Notes under the pieces: model-generated
The model's input: only the letters and a program-made list of their open reading frames with translations
Database searches by the model: none
Told to the model about the DNA's origin: nothing
Position numbers and translations under genes: made by a program
Part shown: positions 19,371 through 28,666 of the stretch, in pieces
How the letters are laid out: the number at the start of each line of letters is the position of its first letter
How positions within the stretch are numbered: the first letter of the stretch is position 1
DNA from: an uncultured Pelagibacteraceae bacterium
GTDB lineage: Bacteria; Pseudomonadota; Alphaproteobacteria; Pelagibacterales; Pelagibacteraceae
DNA: 44,090 nucleotides
NCBI GenBank assembly: GCA_902623215.1
Contig: CACNSS010000009.1
Location: 1-44,090, forward strand
Reading direction: 5' to 3'

Positions 19371-20060
19371 TTAAATTATTGTTAAAAATCTCTTAGAAAA
19401 ATTTTCTAATCTCTGAGAATATTTAATTGAATCATTATTAAATTTATTATAAGCAACAACTGCTGGTATAGCAGCCAATAAGCCTAAAGCAGTTGCAAAA
19501 AGAGCTTCTGCTATTCCAGGTGCAACTATTGCTAAGCTTGTGTTTCGAGAAATCGCAATAGACTGAAATGAATTCATAATCCCCCAAACAGTTCCAAAAA
19601 GCCCTATAAAAGGAGCTGTCGATCCAACTGTCGCTAAAAAAGTAAAGCCTTTACTAATTTTGGTGACTTGTTTTTCAATACCAGTCTCGAGCAATGTTGT
19701 CATTCGGACGTTCAAGTCAGTTTTTGATCTTCTTTTAAGTAAATTTTGCATCGCATCTCTAAAAAGTAAAGCCATTGGGTCTTCAGTGGTTGCAGGGAGA
19801 TTATTGTAAAAAGTTTCTGCAGACTTAGAGTTCCAAAACTTATTTTCAAATTCATCGGTAGATTTATTAATTTTTTTGAAAAGCTTAAACTTTTCAAATA
19901 TTACAGCCCATGAATAAATTGAACAGGCGATAAGTATTAAAATAACAGTCTTTACTACAATGTCTGCTCTTATGAACAAATTCATTAATGAGAAATCAGC
20001 ACTTGAAGCTAGTCCAACTGCTTGAGATGATATATCAGCTTCCATACCAGCTTCTGTCAC
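19371..20060 (-). CDS. tolQ: Tol-Pal system proton channel TolQ (ExbB family)
   Basis: A 229-residue MotA/TolQ/ExbB protein with three membrane helices: about 30-50, then 140-165 (ATVGSTAPFIGLFGTVWGI, the family signature) and 180-200 (LAIVAPGIAEALFATALGLLAAIP). Five copies form the proton-driven motor with TolR. The long frame starts at GTG 20060; ATG at 20045 (MEADIS) resembles other alphaproteobacterial TolQ starts and may be the true one. The acyl-CoA thioesterase gene ybgC, often found before tolQ, is absent here. Confidence 0.94.
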   Translation of the reverse strand: MTEAGMEADISSQAVGLASSADFSLMNLFIRADIVVKTVILILIACSIYSWAVIFEKFKLFKKINKSTDEFENKFWNSKSAETFYNNLPATTEDPMALLFRDAMQNLLKRRSKTDLNVRMTTLLETGIEKQVTKISKGFTFLATVGSTAPFIGLFGTVWGIMNSFQSIAISRNTSLAIVAPGIAEALFATALGLLAAIPAVVAYNKFNNDSIKYSQRLENFSKRFLTII

Positions 20061-20099
20061 TTAAATGTGTCATGATTTTGACTTATTTGTTAAGATTTA

Positions 20100-20591
20100 T
20101 TAGTCAATTTTATAAGTTTCATAATAAAAACTGGCGATTAATATAGCATCAGCCTTATTTGAATCTTTCTTTTTTGACAACTGTGATGAGAAATATGGAA
20201 ATATCTCAATAGCCCTAGTTCGACTAGCATCCTTTTCGGAATTGATTAGATTATAATATCTTTTCCATTTTGCTGGTCTAACAAAAAACATCGGTAACCT
20301 CATTGCAGAACAAATACCCTTTAATACTCCAAAAGACTGACCGAAATTAAACATGCTTGTTACTCCTTGCCCCGGCATAGCTGTAACATGCTCTATCACA
20401 ACTCTTGTGTTAGTCTCAGAATTGCTATTAATTTTTTTTGTAATTTCATTATAAATTTGAGCTCCATTAACCTGTTTTTTATTTTTTTTCCCTTCATTCA
20501 TGACAGGCATTTCAATTACATCTATAATTTTTCCATTTTTAAGAAAGCAAATTGAACCAGAGACACCCGGATCTATACCTATTATCAACAT
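20100..20591 (-). CDS. RuvC-like Holliday junction resolvase, phage-type
   Basis: A 163-residue RNase H-fold nuclease. The first catalytic residue is Asp7 in IIGIDPGVSG, the second Glu67 in VVIEHV, and the C-terminal pair lies in KKDSNKADAILIA (Asp143, Asp148). Compared with canonical RuvC it has the PAKWKRYYNL and SRTRAIEIFP segments and the D-x4-D spacing that I associate with phage and plasmid RuvC-like proteins. It sits in the canonical ruvC place between yebC and tolQ, but ruvA and ruvB, normally next, are missing. Predicted role: metal-dependent resolution of Holliday junctions. No symbol is given because orthology to ruvC is doubtful. Confidence 0.8.
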   Translation of the reverse strand: MLIIGIDPGVSGSICFLKNGKIIDVIEMPVMNEGKKNKKQVNGAQIYNEITKKINSNSETNTRVVIEHVTAMPGQGVTSMFNFGQSFGVLKGICSAMRLPMFFVRPAKWKRYYNLINSEKDASRTRAIEIFPYFSSQLSKKKDSNKADAILIASFYYETYKID

Positions 20592-20594
20592 AAA

Positions 20595-21317
20595 TTACTT
20601 TAAAAACTCGGCATTTGAATATACGTTTTGAACATCATCATCATCCTCCAATGAAACAAAAAAATTTATTAAAGTTTCATGATCTTTTTTTGGAATTTGT
20701 ACATTGTTTAGTGGAACCCATTCTATTCCAGTTGATATAAAATTACTAATTTTTTTCTCTAACTCTTTTTTAATATTATATATATTGACTACTGAACATT
20801 GAATTTCATGTAATTCTGTATTTGATTTACATTCATCAGCCCCAGCGTCAATAGCTAAATCTAAAATTTTTTCCTCTGAAATTTCATTTTTGTCGATTTT
20901 TATTACACCAAGTTGAGTAAAATTATGAGAAGCTGAGCCTTGTGTTCCAAGACTGCCTCCAGATTTTTGAAAAATAGTTCTTATATTTGAAGCAGTCCTA
21001 TTTTTGTTATCTGTTAATGTTTCTACAATAACAGCAACTTTATTTGGCCCAAAACCTTCATATCTTAAATTTTCAAAATTCTCACTATTGTTTAATGATG
21101 ATTTATTAATAGCTCGCTCAATATTATCTTTAGGCATATTGGCAGATCTTGCCGCTTGTATGGCTGATCTTAATCTTGGATTCATATTAGGATCTTTATC
21201 TCCCAATTTTGCAGCAACAGTAATTTCTTTTGATAACTTAGAGAATAATTTAGATCTTTCCTTATCAGCCTTCCCTTTTTTATGTTTTATACCTGCCCAA
21301 TGTGAGTGTCCAGCCAT
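20595..21317 (-). CDS. yebC: YebC/TACO1-family translation/transcription factor
   Basis: The 240-residue protein starts MAGHSHWAGIKHKKGKADKERSKLF-like (first stretch MAGHSHWAGIKHKKGKAD), the hallmark of YebC. NMPKDNIERAI, YEGFGPNKVAVIVE and NRTASNIRTIF follow. YebC proteins are reported as transcription regulators and, more recently, as ribosome-associated factors that help translate proline-rich stretches. It precedes the RuvC-like gene by 3 bases, reproducing the first half of the conserved yebC-ruvC pair. Confidence 0.95.
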   Translation of the reverse strand: MAGHSHWAGIKHKKGKADKERSKLFSKLSKEITVAAKLGDKDPNMNPRLRSAIQAARSANMPKDNIERAINKSSLNNSENFENLRYEGFGPNKVAVIVETLTDNKNRTASNIRTIFQKSGGSLGTQGSASHNFTQLGVIKIDKNEISEEKILDLAIDAGADECKSNTELHEIQCSVVNIYNIKKELEKKISNFISTGIEWVPLNNVQIPKKDHETLINFFVSLEDDDDVQNVYSNAEFLK

Positions 21318-21320
21318 AAA

Positions 21321-22124
21321 TCAACTATTTTTTAATTGTTCTCCAAAAATATAACTTTCAACTTTGTTAGCTAAACCAGTTTCTGTGTTACACTCAACAA
21401 TTACCCCACATAAAGTAGAATCTCCATTAGCTGGAAAATGTTTTACAGAGTCTTTTTTAGTAAATTTGTTTAATGAATTATTTTTGTTCATCCCAATTAC
21501 TGAGTCATAATCACCACACATCCCAGCATCAGTTTGATATGCGGTACCATTTTGTAAAATTCTTGCATCATTAGTCGGTATATGAGTATGTGTGCCTACT
21601 ACAAGCGAAGCTTTACCATCAAAAAAATGTCCAATTGCATTTTTTTCACTTGTAATTTCTCCATGAAAATCAACAATTAAAAAATCAAAATCCTCTTTCA
21701 ATTTAAACTTATCAATAAATTGATTTGCAGCTTCAAAAACATCATTACTTTTTTTCATAAAAACATTTCCAATTAGATTTAAAACTCCAATTTTAAAATT
21801 ATTAACAGTCGTAAAAATTTCAAACCCTTTTCCTGGAGAGGGTTCAAAAAAATTTTTTGGTCTTAATATTCTTTTTTCATTTTCAACAAATTGCATTATA
21901 TCTTTCTGATCCCAAATATGATTCCCACTCGTAATTACATCAACTCCACATGAAAAGAATTTTTCACAAATTTTTTGTGTTAGACCAACCCCACTTTCGT
22001 CTGCATTTTCTCCATTTACAATTACGAAATCGATCTCTCTTTGTTTTTTTTGAGAAGGAAGATTCTCAACTAATTTTGAACATCCTGAACTTCCTACAAC
22101 ATCACCTAAAAACAATATTCTCAT
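21321..22124 (-). CDS. ymdB: YmdB-family metallophosphoesterase
   Basis: A 267-residue calcineurin-like phosphoesterase of the family including Bacillus YmdB (2',3'-cyclic-nucleotide 2'-phosphodiesterase). It begins MRILFLGDVVGSSGC and has VIVNGENADESGVGLT, DVITSGNHIWDQ, FLIVDFHGEITSEK, VVGTHTHIPTND and TDAGMCGDYDSVIGM, giving the metal-binding D, N, H and GTHTH ligands. It starts 4 bases inside the end of the cyclo-ligase gene. Biological substrate in this organism is unknown. Confidence 0.9.
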   Translation of the reverse strand: MRILFLGDVVGSSGCSKLVENLPSQKKQREIDFVIVNGENADESGVGLTQKICEKFFSCGVDVITSGNHIWDQKDIMQFVENEKRILRPKNFFEPSPGKGFEIFTTVNNFKIGVLNLIGNVFMKKSNDVFEAANQFIDKFKLKEDFDFLIVDFHGEITSEKNAIGHFFDGKASLVVGTHTHIPTNDARILQNGTAYQTDAGMCGDYDSVIGMNKNNSLNKFTKKDSVKHFPANGDSTLCGVIVECNTETGLANKVESYIFGEQLKNS

Positions 22125-22666
22125 TCTATAATTTTTTTTTCTGTTACTACAAAATCAAGTTTTTTGTCATATTTGTTAAGAGGAATACTTTTAACTCTTT
22201 GAAAAGAGTACGCCAACCCAATAAGAAGAAGTTTTTTTTTTCTTTTTATTTTGTTTATATATCTGTCGTAGAAACCACCTCCATAACCTACCCTGTTCAA
22301 TTTTTGATCAAAACTTAATAAAGGTATTAACAATATATCTGGAAATTTTATTTTGCCATTACTCGGCTCTGGTATGCCAAATTTATTTGTAACCAATGGC
22401 TCTTTGGAGCTCCATTGAATAAAATCCATTTGAAATTTTTTTTTTATTTTTGGTAAAGAAATAATGTAATTTTTCTTTTCTAATTTTTCCAAAATTTGAA
22501 TACAATCTAACTCGTTATTATAAGGGTAATATCCTCCAATTATTTTTCCTTTTATTCCTTTTTTTTTTAAAAGTTTGATAATGTCATTATGATTAATTGA
22601 CTTAACTTTTTGTGACTTATTTTCTCTAAGCTTTAAAAACTTTTTTCTAATTTGAGATTTTTTCAC
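22121..22666 (-). CDS. 5-formyltetrahydrofolate cyclo-ligase
   Basis: An ATP-dependent enzyme that recycles 5-formyl-THF to 5,10-methenyl-THF. The 181 residues show GGYYPYNNELD (substrate-binding), ISLPKI, FGIPEPSNGK, PDILLIPLLSFDQKLNRVGYGGGFYDRY (the diagnostic block is RVGYGGGFYDRY) and LIGLAYSFQ. The start is GTG, with no in-frame ATG nearby. It lies 5 bases after zapA, leaving no room for the 6S RNA that often separates these two genes. Confidence 0.92.
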   Translation of the reverse strand: MKKSQIRKKFLKLRENKSQKVKSINHNDIIKLLKKKGIKGKIIGGYYPYNNELDCIQILEKLEKKNYIISLPKIKKKFQMDFIQWSSKEPLVTNKFGIPEPSNGKIKFPDILLIPLLSFDQKLNRVGYGGGFYDRYINKIKRKKKLLLIGLAYSFQRVKSIPLNKYDKKLDFVVTEKKIIE

Positions 22667-22671
22667 AAAAT

Positions 22672-23115
22672 TTAAGACAAATTTTCTAAGTTTGCTTTTT
22701 TTACAAAATTTGAAATTTCATTCGTGGCTTCATCAATTAATTTTTCATAACTTTGTTGACTTAGCTCAATTTCATTTTTTAAATGAATATGTTTTGTATT
22801 CAATTTACTAATTTCATCCTCCTTTTTATCTCTATATTCATATATTAAGGATTTAAGTTCTTTAAACTTATTAGACAGATCATTAAACTCCTTTTTTTTT
22901 TGCTCTACTTTTTTTTGTGTCTCATAATATTCATCCATAATTTTAACTGCGGTAATAATTAAAAGTTTATTTTCACCTAAATTACCAAGATCATTTTTAA
23001 GTTTATTAAACTTTTGATTTAATTGGATCAATAATTCCTCCAATTGTTCTTCTTGTCCGTCTTCACAAGAAAGTAAAAAATCTTTACCATTAAATTTAAT
23101 GCTTACGTTTGCCAT
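22672..23115 (-). CDS. zapA: Cell division protein ZapA
   Basis: A 147-residue FtsZ-ring stabiliser. The N-terminal globular ZapA domain is visible as MANVSIKFNGKDFLLSCEDG (about 1-20), followed by the helix ending LLIITAVKIMDEYYE. A long coiled coil covers about residues 65-135. This is longer than E. coli ZapA (109), mainly by extension of the coil. It overlaps the upstream coiled-coil gene by 13 bases; the pair zapA and 5-formyl-THF cyclo-ligase is conserved in proteobacteria. Confidence 0.9.
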   Translation of the reverse strand: MANVSIKFNGKDFLLSCEDGQEEQLEELLIQLNQKFNKLKNDLGNLGENKLLIITAVKIMDEYYETQKKVEQKKKEFNDLSNKFKELKSLIYEYRDKKEDEISKLNTKHIHLKNEIELSQQSYEKLIDEATNEISNFVKKANLENLS

Positions 23116-23426
23116 TCATCTATTTCATTTAACAAAATATCTGTTTCTTGATTTAATTCATCAATTTTTTGGGAAAAATTTAATTGCTTTTGTTTTTCAA
23201 TTTTTTCTTGTCTCTCAAATTCATGCAATTTCCTTGATAATTCATCATGCTCATTAACTAAAGAAGTGTATTTTTCCTCTAGTTCTTTTTTTTCAATTTC
23301 TAATTGATTTTTTTGATCTTTAAGATTTTGAATATTTTTATTTATATTTGGATCATTGAGATTTAAATTTTTTAATTTTGTTAAGGCCTCATTTAACTTT
23401 TTTTCTTTTTCACTAAAAAAATTCAT
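23103..23426 (-). CDS. Small coiled-coil protein upstream of zapA
   Basis: A 107-residue, almost entirely helical protein rich in Lys, Glu, Leu and Asn, with heptad-like spacing across about residues 5-100 and no membrane segment or cysteine. I do not recognise specific motifs. Its place directly before zapA (13-base overlap) is that of the alphaproteobacterial DUF4164-like coiled-coil proteins, so a role near the division machinery is plausible but unproven. It is divergent from tkt, with a 51-base gap that must hold both promoters. Confidence 0.75.
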   Translation of the reverse strand: MNFFSEKEKKLNEALTKLKNLNLNDPNINKNIQNLKDQKNQLEIEKKELEEKYTSLVNEHDELSRKLHEFERQEKIEKQKQLNFSQKIDELNQETDILLNEIDEWQT

Positions 23427-23477
23427 ATATATATTTATATTATTAAATAGAATCTTCTAAGTCTAGACAGGATAATT

Positions 23478-25481
23478 TTGAGTAAACAATACAGGGAATT
23501 AGCTAATTGCATCCGATTTTTATCAATTGATGCTATACAAAATGCCAACTCGGGTCACCCAGGAATGCCTATGGGTATGGCAGATGTAGTGACAGTTTTA
23601 TTTAAAGATTTTTTAAATTTTAACCCAAATAACCCAAGTTGGGTAAATAGAGACAGATTTGTTCTCTCTGCCGGTCATGGATCAATGTTACTTTATTCAC
23701 TTCTTTATCTAACTGGTTATAAAAGTGTTTCTTTAAATGATATTAAAAATTTTCGTCAATTAGATTCAATTTGTGCTGGTCATCCTGAGTATCACCCTAA
23801 TACTGGCATTGAGACTACTACAGGTCCTTTAGGGCAAGGGATATCTAATGCAGTCGGGTTTGCTATTTCAGAAGAAATTTTAAAAAAACAATTTGGAAAA
23901 AAAATTATTGATCATAAAACTTATGTAATTGCAGGTGATGGGTGTTTAATGGAAGGGATTAGCCATGAGGCTTTGAGTCTGGCTGGACACCTTAGATTAA
24001 AGAATCTCATTATGCTTTTCGATAATAATTCTATTTCAATAGATGGTCCCACAAACTTAGCAGTTTCTGACAATCATGAAAAAAGATTTCGAAGTTATGG
24101 TTGGGATTATATTAAAATTAATGGGCATGATTATAAAGAAATATCGAAAGCCCTTAAAAAAGCTCAAAAATCTAAAAAACCTATCGCTATTTCGTGCAAA
24201 ACTACAATTGGTTATGGATCTCCTAACAAAGGTGGTAAAGCTTCTTCACATGGCAGCCCGCTGGGTGATGATGAAATAAAATTAGTAAGAAAAAAATTAA
24301 ACTGGAGTCACAATCCCTTTGAAATTCCAAATAAATTATTGAATGAGTGGAAATTAATTGGCAATAGAGCATTTAAAAAAGCAAAAAAACACGAAAAAAT
24401 TTTAAGTAAGGAGCTTAAAAAATTAGGTTGGTTAGGATGGTCAATATCTAATAAATTTAAAAAAGATTTTCCACCAGGATATAATCTTACAAGAAATTCT
24501 ATCATCGGATCTATAGAAAAAGCAAAAACAGAGTATCTAAAAAATCTAGAGCCAATGGCAACAAGAAAATGCTCTGAAAAATTCTTAGAAATTGTATCAA
24601 AGCTTCCAAGTTTAATTGGTGGGTCGGCTGACTTAGCTGGCTCAAACAACACAAAAACTAAAAATCATAAAATTATAAAGTTAGGTGATTTCTCTGGAAA
24701 TTATATTCATTACGGAGTAAGAGAGCATGCCATGTGTGGAGTCATGAATGGTATTTCACTTCATAGTGGTCTAATACCATATGGTGGAACTTTTTTAATA
24801 TTTAGCGATTATTGTAAACCATCAATTAGACTTGCAGCTATGATGAAACAAAAAATCATATATGTTTTTACTCATGACTCTATTGGACTTGGTGAAGATG
24901 GTCCAACTCATCAGCCTATTGAACAATTAGCAAGTTTAAGGTCAATTCCTAATTTAAATGTTTTTAGGCCATCTGACCTTATTGAAACTTTTGAATGCTG
25001 GCAATTAGCATTGGAGAGTAGAAATACACCAAGTGTGATTGCCTTAACAAGACAGGCAATCAAACCTGTAAGAATTAAAAGTTCAATAAAAAATATGTCC
25101 TCATTAGGTGCTTATGAAATTTTTAGGACTAATAAAGATATAAAAGTTACAATTATAGCAACTGGATCAGAAACTAGTTTGGCAAGTGAAGTTGGTCATA
25201 AATTAGCCACAGATGGTATCTATTCAAAAATAATATCAATGCCTTGTCACGAATTATTTGATCAACAAAGTGAAGGCTACAAAAATGAAATTTTATCGGA
25301 AACAAACCTTGTTGTGTCAATAGAGGCCTCTGAAACAAGTTATTGGAAAAAATATACAAACTACGAGGGTTTAAATTTTGGAATTGATGATTTTGGAAAA
25401 AGCGCTCCATACAAAGATATTTATAATCATTTCGGGATAAGCAGTGAAAATATAATTAAAAAAATTAAAGAGAAGTTATGA
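23478..25481 (+). CDS. tkt: Transketolase
   Basis: Transfers two-carbon ketol units between pentose-phosphate and glycolytic sugars using thiamine diphosphate. The 667 residues are normal length. Motifs include [20 protein letters not shown] (N-terminal His), [40 protein letters not shown] with the downstream Asn (FDNNSIS), and the pyrimidine domain [21 protein letters not shown]. The start is TTG with AGG six bases upstream; no nearby ATG fits better. It leads the coupled cluster tkt-gap-pgk-fba-thiE-efp-suhB. Confidence 0.96.
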   Translation: MSKQYRELANCIRFLSIDAIQNANSGHPGMPMGMADVVTVLFKDFLNFNPNNPSWVNRDRFVLSAGHGSMLLYSLLYLTGYKSVSLNDIKNFRQLDSICAGHPEYHPNTGIETTTGPLGQGISNAVGFAISEEILKKQFGKKIIDHKTYVIAGDGCLMEGISHEALSLAGHLRLKNLIMLFDNNSISIDGPTNLAVSDNHEKRFRSYGWDYIKINGHDYKEISKALKKAQKSKKPIAISCKTTIGYGSPNKGGKASSHGSPLGDDEIKLVRKKLNWSHNPFEIPNKLLNEWKLIGNRAFKKAKKHEKILSKELKKLGWLGWSISNKFKKDFPPGYNLTRNSIIGSIEKAKTEYLKNLEPMATRKCSEKFLEIVSKLPSLIGGSADLAGSNNTKTKNHKIIKLGDFSGNYIHYGVREHAMCGVMNGISLHSGLIPYGGTFLIFSDYCKPSIRLAAMMKQKIIYVFTHDSIGLGEDGPTHQPIEQLASLRSIPNLNVFRPSDLIETFECWQLALESRNTPSVIALTRQAIKPVRIKSSIKNMSSLGAYEIFRTNKDIKVTIIATGSETSLASEVGHKLATDGIYSKIISMPCHELFDQQSEGYKNEILSETNLVVSIEASETSYWKKYTNYEGLNFGIDDFGKSAPYKDIYNHFGISSENIIKKIKEKL

Positions 25482-26479
25482 GAATAAAAGTTGGGATAAA
25501 TGGATTGGGAAGAATAGGTAGAATGATTGTTCGCTCAATTATTGAAAATAATTACAAAAATATAGAGATCAAACATATAAATAATAGAACAGATTCAGAA
25601 GCCAGCTCAAAACTTTTAAAATATGACTCTATTCATGGAAAGTTTAATGCAGAAATTAACTTTGATAAGAAAAACTTGATTATTAATAATGATAAGATTT
25701 CTTTTACCCAAGAAACTAATTTAAATAATATTGATTGGAAAAAATATGGAGTTGAGTACGTTTTTGAATGCACTGGTAAATTTAATTCTAAGGATAAATT
25801 GGAAACCCATTTAAAAAATGGGGCGAAAAAAGTTATTGTTTCTGCGCCATGTAAAAATGCAGATAAAACAATTGTATTCGGAGTAAATGAGTTAGAATTG
25901 AGAAAAAATGATAAAATAATTTCTGCTGCATCATGCACAACTAATTGTCTTGCGCCTGTAGCTTTTATTTTAAATAAGAATTTTGAAATTGAAAAGGGTT
26001 TTATGACTACCATACACGCATTCACAAGTGATCAAAGAATTTTGGACAATTCTCATAAAGATCCAAGAAGAGCAAGATCTGCAAGCCAATCTATCGTTCC
26101 AACTTCAACTGGTGCATCAAAGGCAATTGGCGAAATAATTCCTTCTCTTAAAGGAAAATTAGAAGGTGTAGCAATGAGGGTGCCGACACCAAATGTTTCT
26201 TTAATTGAACTTGTATTTTGCACCAAAAAAGATTTGAGTATAGAAAAAATAAATTCAGTGTTTCAGAGTTTTAGTAAAAAAAATAAAATTCTTAAATTTA
26301 CCGAAGAAAAGCTTGTATCTATAGATTTCAATCATAATCCCGCTTCTTCAATTATTGATGGAAGTTTGACGAATGTAATAGGAAAAAATATGGGTAAAAT
26401 TTCAGCTTGGTATGATAACGAATGGGGTTTTTCAAACAGGATGTGTGATATTGCGGAACACCTTAATAAAATTTCTTAA
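25478..26479 (+). CDS. gap: Glyceraldehyde-3-phosphate dehydrogenase (probably NADP-using)
   Basis: Interconverts glyceraldehyde 3-phosphate and 1,3-bisphosphoglycerate. The 333-residue protein has the dinucleotide motif [10 protein letters not shown], the catalytic block [10 protein letters not shown] (Cys153) and His180 in [10 protein letters not shown]. At the positions that read the adenosine ribose, the usual Asp-Leu is replaced by Asn36-Arg37 (INNRTD), and the usual Leu-Pro before HKD is Asn191-Ser192 (LDNSHKD). In Bacillus stearothermophilus numbering these are 32/33 and 187/188, known NAD-specificity determinants, so NADP(H) use is predicted. It overlaps tkt by 4 bases and pgk by 1. 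Confidence 0.95.
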   Translation: MRIKVGINGLGRIGRMIVRSIIENNYKNIEIKHINNRTDSEASSKLLKYDSIHGKFNAEINFDKKNLIINNDKISFTQETNLNNIDWKKYGVEYVFECTGKFNSKDKLETHLKNGAKKVIVSAPCKNADKTIVFGVNELELRKNDKIISAASCTTNCLAPVAFILNKNFEIEKGFMTTIHAFTSDQRILDNSHKDPRRARSASQSIVPTSTGASKAIGEIIPSLKGKLEGVAMRVPTPNVSLIELVFCTKKDLSIEKINSVFQSFSKKNKILKFTEEKLVSIDFNHNPASSIIDGSLTNVIGKNMGKISAWYDNEWGFSNRMCDIAEHLNKIS

Positions 26480-27657
26480 TGAAATATATAAAAGATCAAG
26501 AAAATCTCGGAGGCAAAGTCGTATTATTAAGACTAGACCTAAATGTGCCCCTCAAAAACCGAGTGATTACCGATGAAACAAGGATTAACAAGATATTGCC
26601 TGTCATAAATTTCCTCATCAAAAAAAAATCTAAAATTTTAATAATCTCACATATCGGGCGACCCAAAGGAAAAATAAATAATGATCTATCATTAAAACCA
26701 ATTTGCGAAAATTTAGAGAGAAAGACTGATCAAAAAATAAAATTAGTTAAGGAAAATATTTATAAAATAAAGAAAGATGACTTGTTTAAAGACTCTAAAG
26801 ATAAGATAATTTTTTTAGAAAACATAAGATTTTATGCGGAGGAGGAAAATAATGATACGAATTTCTCGAAAAATTTAGCAGAACTGGCAGATATATTTGT
26901 TAATGATGCTTTTTCTTGCTCACATAGAGCTCACGCATCTGTCAGCAAAATAACCGAATTTTTACCCTCGTTTGCTGGCTTACAACTTGAAACAGAAATA
27001 AGTGCACTAAAAAAAATAACAACAGAAATAAAAAAACCAGTTACTTGTATTATTGGTGGAGCTAAAATATCTACAAAAATAGGTCTAATTAGAAACTTAA
27101 TACCTAAGTTTGATAACATTATAATTGTTGGAGCGATGGCAAATAATATTTTAAATTACGAAGGTAATCCAATTGGAAAATCTTTAAAAGAAAAGAACTG
27201 TAAATCAGCAATAGATGAAATTTTTGTAACAGCAAAAAAAAATTCTTGTTTAATTAATTATCCAGAAGATGTTGTGGTAGGAAAAAGTATGGATGACAAG
27301 GCTACAATCAAAGAACTCAATGAGGTCTCCAATGATGACTTAATTTTAGATATAGGACCAAAAACAATAAAAAAAATTAAAGATATCATTGAGAAAAGCG
27401 AAACAATCTTGTGGAATGGACCAGCGGGATATTTCGAAAATCCAAACTTCGCAATTGGTTGTTTTGAAATTACAAATAAAATCATTGAAAAAAATAAAAA
27501 AAATCAAATTTATTCTGTTGCTGGAGGAGGAGATACAATAGCAGTTTTAAATAAAATGAATGCAATAGATAATTTCAATTTTGTTTCAACTGCTGGGGGG
27601 GCCTTTTTAGAATATCTTGAAGGAAAAGACCTTCCTGGTATAAAAGCCTTAAATTAA
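26479..27657 (+). CDS. pgk: Phosphoglycerate kinase
   Basis: Transfers phosphate between 1,3-bisphosphoglycerate and ADP. The 392-residue sequence shows VVLLRLDLNVPL, the substrate-binding ISHIGRPKG (about 54-62), FLENIRFYAEEENND, FVNDAFSCSHRAHAS, CIIGGAKISTKIGLI, ILWNGPAGYFE and the C-terminal nucleotide-binding VAGGGDTIAV and STAGGAFLEYLEG. It starts within the gap stop (TAATGA), so translation is coupled. All catalytic motifs look intact. Confidence 0.97.
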   Translation: MKYIKDQENLGGKVVLLRLDLNVPLKNRVITDETRINKILPVINFLIKKKSKILIISHIGRPKGKINNDLSLKPICENLERKTDQKIKLVKENIYKIKKDDLFKDSKDKIIFLENIRFYAEEENNDTNFSKNLAELADIFVNDAFSCSHRAHASVSKITEFLPSFAGLQLETEISALKKITTEIKKPVTCIIGGAKISTKIGLIRNLIPKFDNIIIVGAMANNILNYEGNPIGKSLKEKNCKSAIDEIFVTAKKNSCLINYPEDVVVGKSMDDKATIKELNEVSNDDLILDIGPKTIKKIKDIIEKSETILWNGPAGYFENPNFAIGCFEITNKIIEKNKKNQIYSVAGGGDTIAVLNKMNAIDNFNFVSTAGGAFLEYLEGKDLPGIKALN

Positions 27658-27658
27658 A

Positions 27659-28666
27659 ATGTCTGAATTAAATAAAATTGCTTTAAAAATTATCGAGAAC
27701 GGGAAAGGCATCCTGGCTGCTGATGAGAGCACAGGCACTATGACAAAAAGACTTGATAGTGTTAATGTGCCTTCAACTTCAGAAAACAGGTTGATGTTTA
27801 GAGAAACTCTTTTTACTTCATCAAGTATGACTGATTGCATTGGAGGTGTTATTTTATATGATGAGACTATTAAACAAATCTCATCGAAAAAAAAAAAAAT
27901 TACTGAATTAATTTCTGAAATGGGTTCCTTGCCAGGTATTAAAGTAGATACAGGTGCCAAAGTTTTAGCAGGTTCAACAAATGAAAAAATTACTGAAGGA
28001 CTAGACGGACTAAGAGAAAGATTAAAAGAGTATTATAAAATTGGCGCAAAATTTACAAAATGGAGAGGAGTTTACATAATATCTAAAGATTATCCGAGTA
28101 AGCTTTCGATAAGTTCAAATGCTCATGCTTTAGCAAGATATTCAGCATTAGTTCAGGAGTGCAATATGGTACCAATAGTAGAACCGGAAGTTTTAATGGA
28201 TGGTGAACATTCTGCCGAAGATTGTTACGAAAAAACTTCGAAAGTAATTGAAGAATGTTTTAAGGAATTAATCTTACACAAAGTAGATTTAAAAGGAATT
28301 ATTTTAAAACCTAACATGATTTTAGCTGGAAATAATTCTAAAAATAGAATTTCAAATGATGAAGTTGCAAGATTAACTTTGAAATGTTTAAAAAATTGTG
28401 TTCCTTCAGAGGTACCTGGAATTGCTTTTTTGTCTGGAGGACAATCAGAAATAGAAGCAACAGAAAATCTAAATTTAATAAATAAGCACAATGATACAAA
28501 TTTTATAATGAGTTATTCTTACGGACGAGCACTCCAGCAAAGTGCCCTAAAATTTTGGTCAAAAGATATAAAAAATATTGAGGGTACACAAAAAATCTTT
28601 AATCATCGTGCAAAAATGAATACATTAGCTGCTCAAGGAAAGTGGTCTAAAGATCTTGAGATTTAA
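27659..28666 (+). CDS. fba: Class I fructose-bisphosphate aldolase
   Basis: A Schiff-base (metal-independent) aldolase cleaving or forming fructose 1,6-bisphosphate. The 335 residues have GKGILAADESTGTM (about 16-29), KFTKWRGVY with a conserved Lys, VEPEVLMDGEH and the Schiff-base lysine in IILKPNMILAG near 220, then AFLSGGQSE. It follows pgk by 1 base. An internal run of 13 A residues (27887-27899) encodes part of SSKKKKITE. Class I enzymes are common in alphaproteobacteria; in SAR11 the pathway may mainly serve gluconeogenesis (inference). Confidence 0.95.
   Translation: MSELNKIALKIIENGKGILAADESTGTMTKRLDSVNVPSTSENRLMFRETLFTSSSMTDCIGGVILYDETIKQISSKKKKITELISEMGSLPGIKVDTGAKVLAGSTNEKITEGLDGLRERLKEYYKIGAKFTKWRGVYIISKDYPSKLSISSNAHALARYSALVQECNMVPIVEPEVLMDGEHSAEDCYEKTSKVIEECFKELILHKVDLKGIILKPNMILAGNNSKNRISNDEVARLTLKCLKNCVPSEVPGIAFLSGGQSEIEATENLNLINKHNDTNFIMSYSYGRALQQSALKFWSKDIKNIEGTQKIFNHRAKMNTLAAQGKWSKDLEI
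27887..27899 (+). repeat. 13-base poly-A run inside fba
   Basis: Thirteen consecutive A residues lie within the aldolase coding sequence and encode four lysines plus the first base of an Ile codon. Such a run can promote polymerase slippage or sequencing error. The frame is intact as given. Confidence 0.9.
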
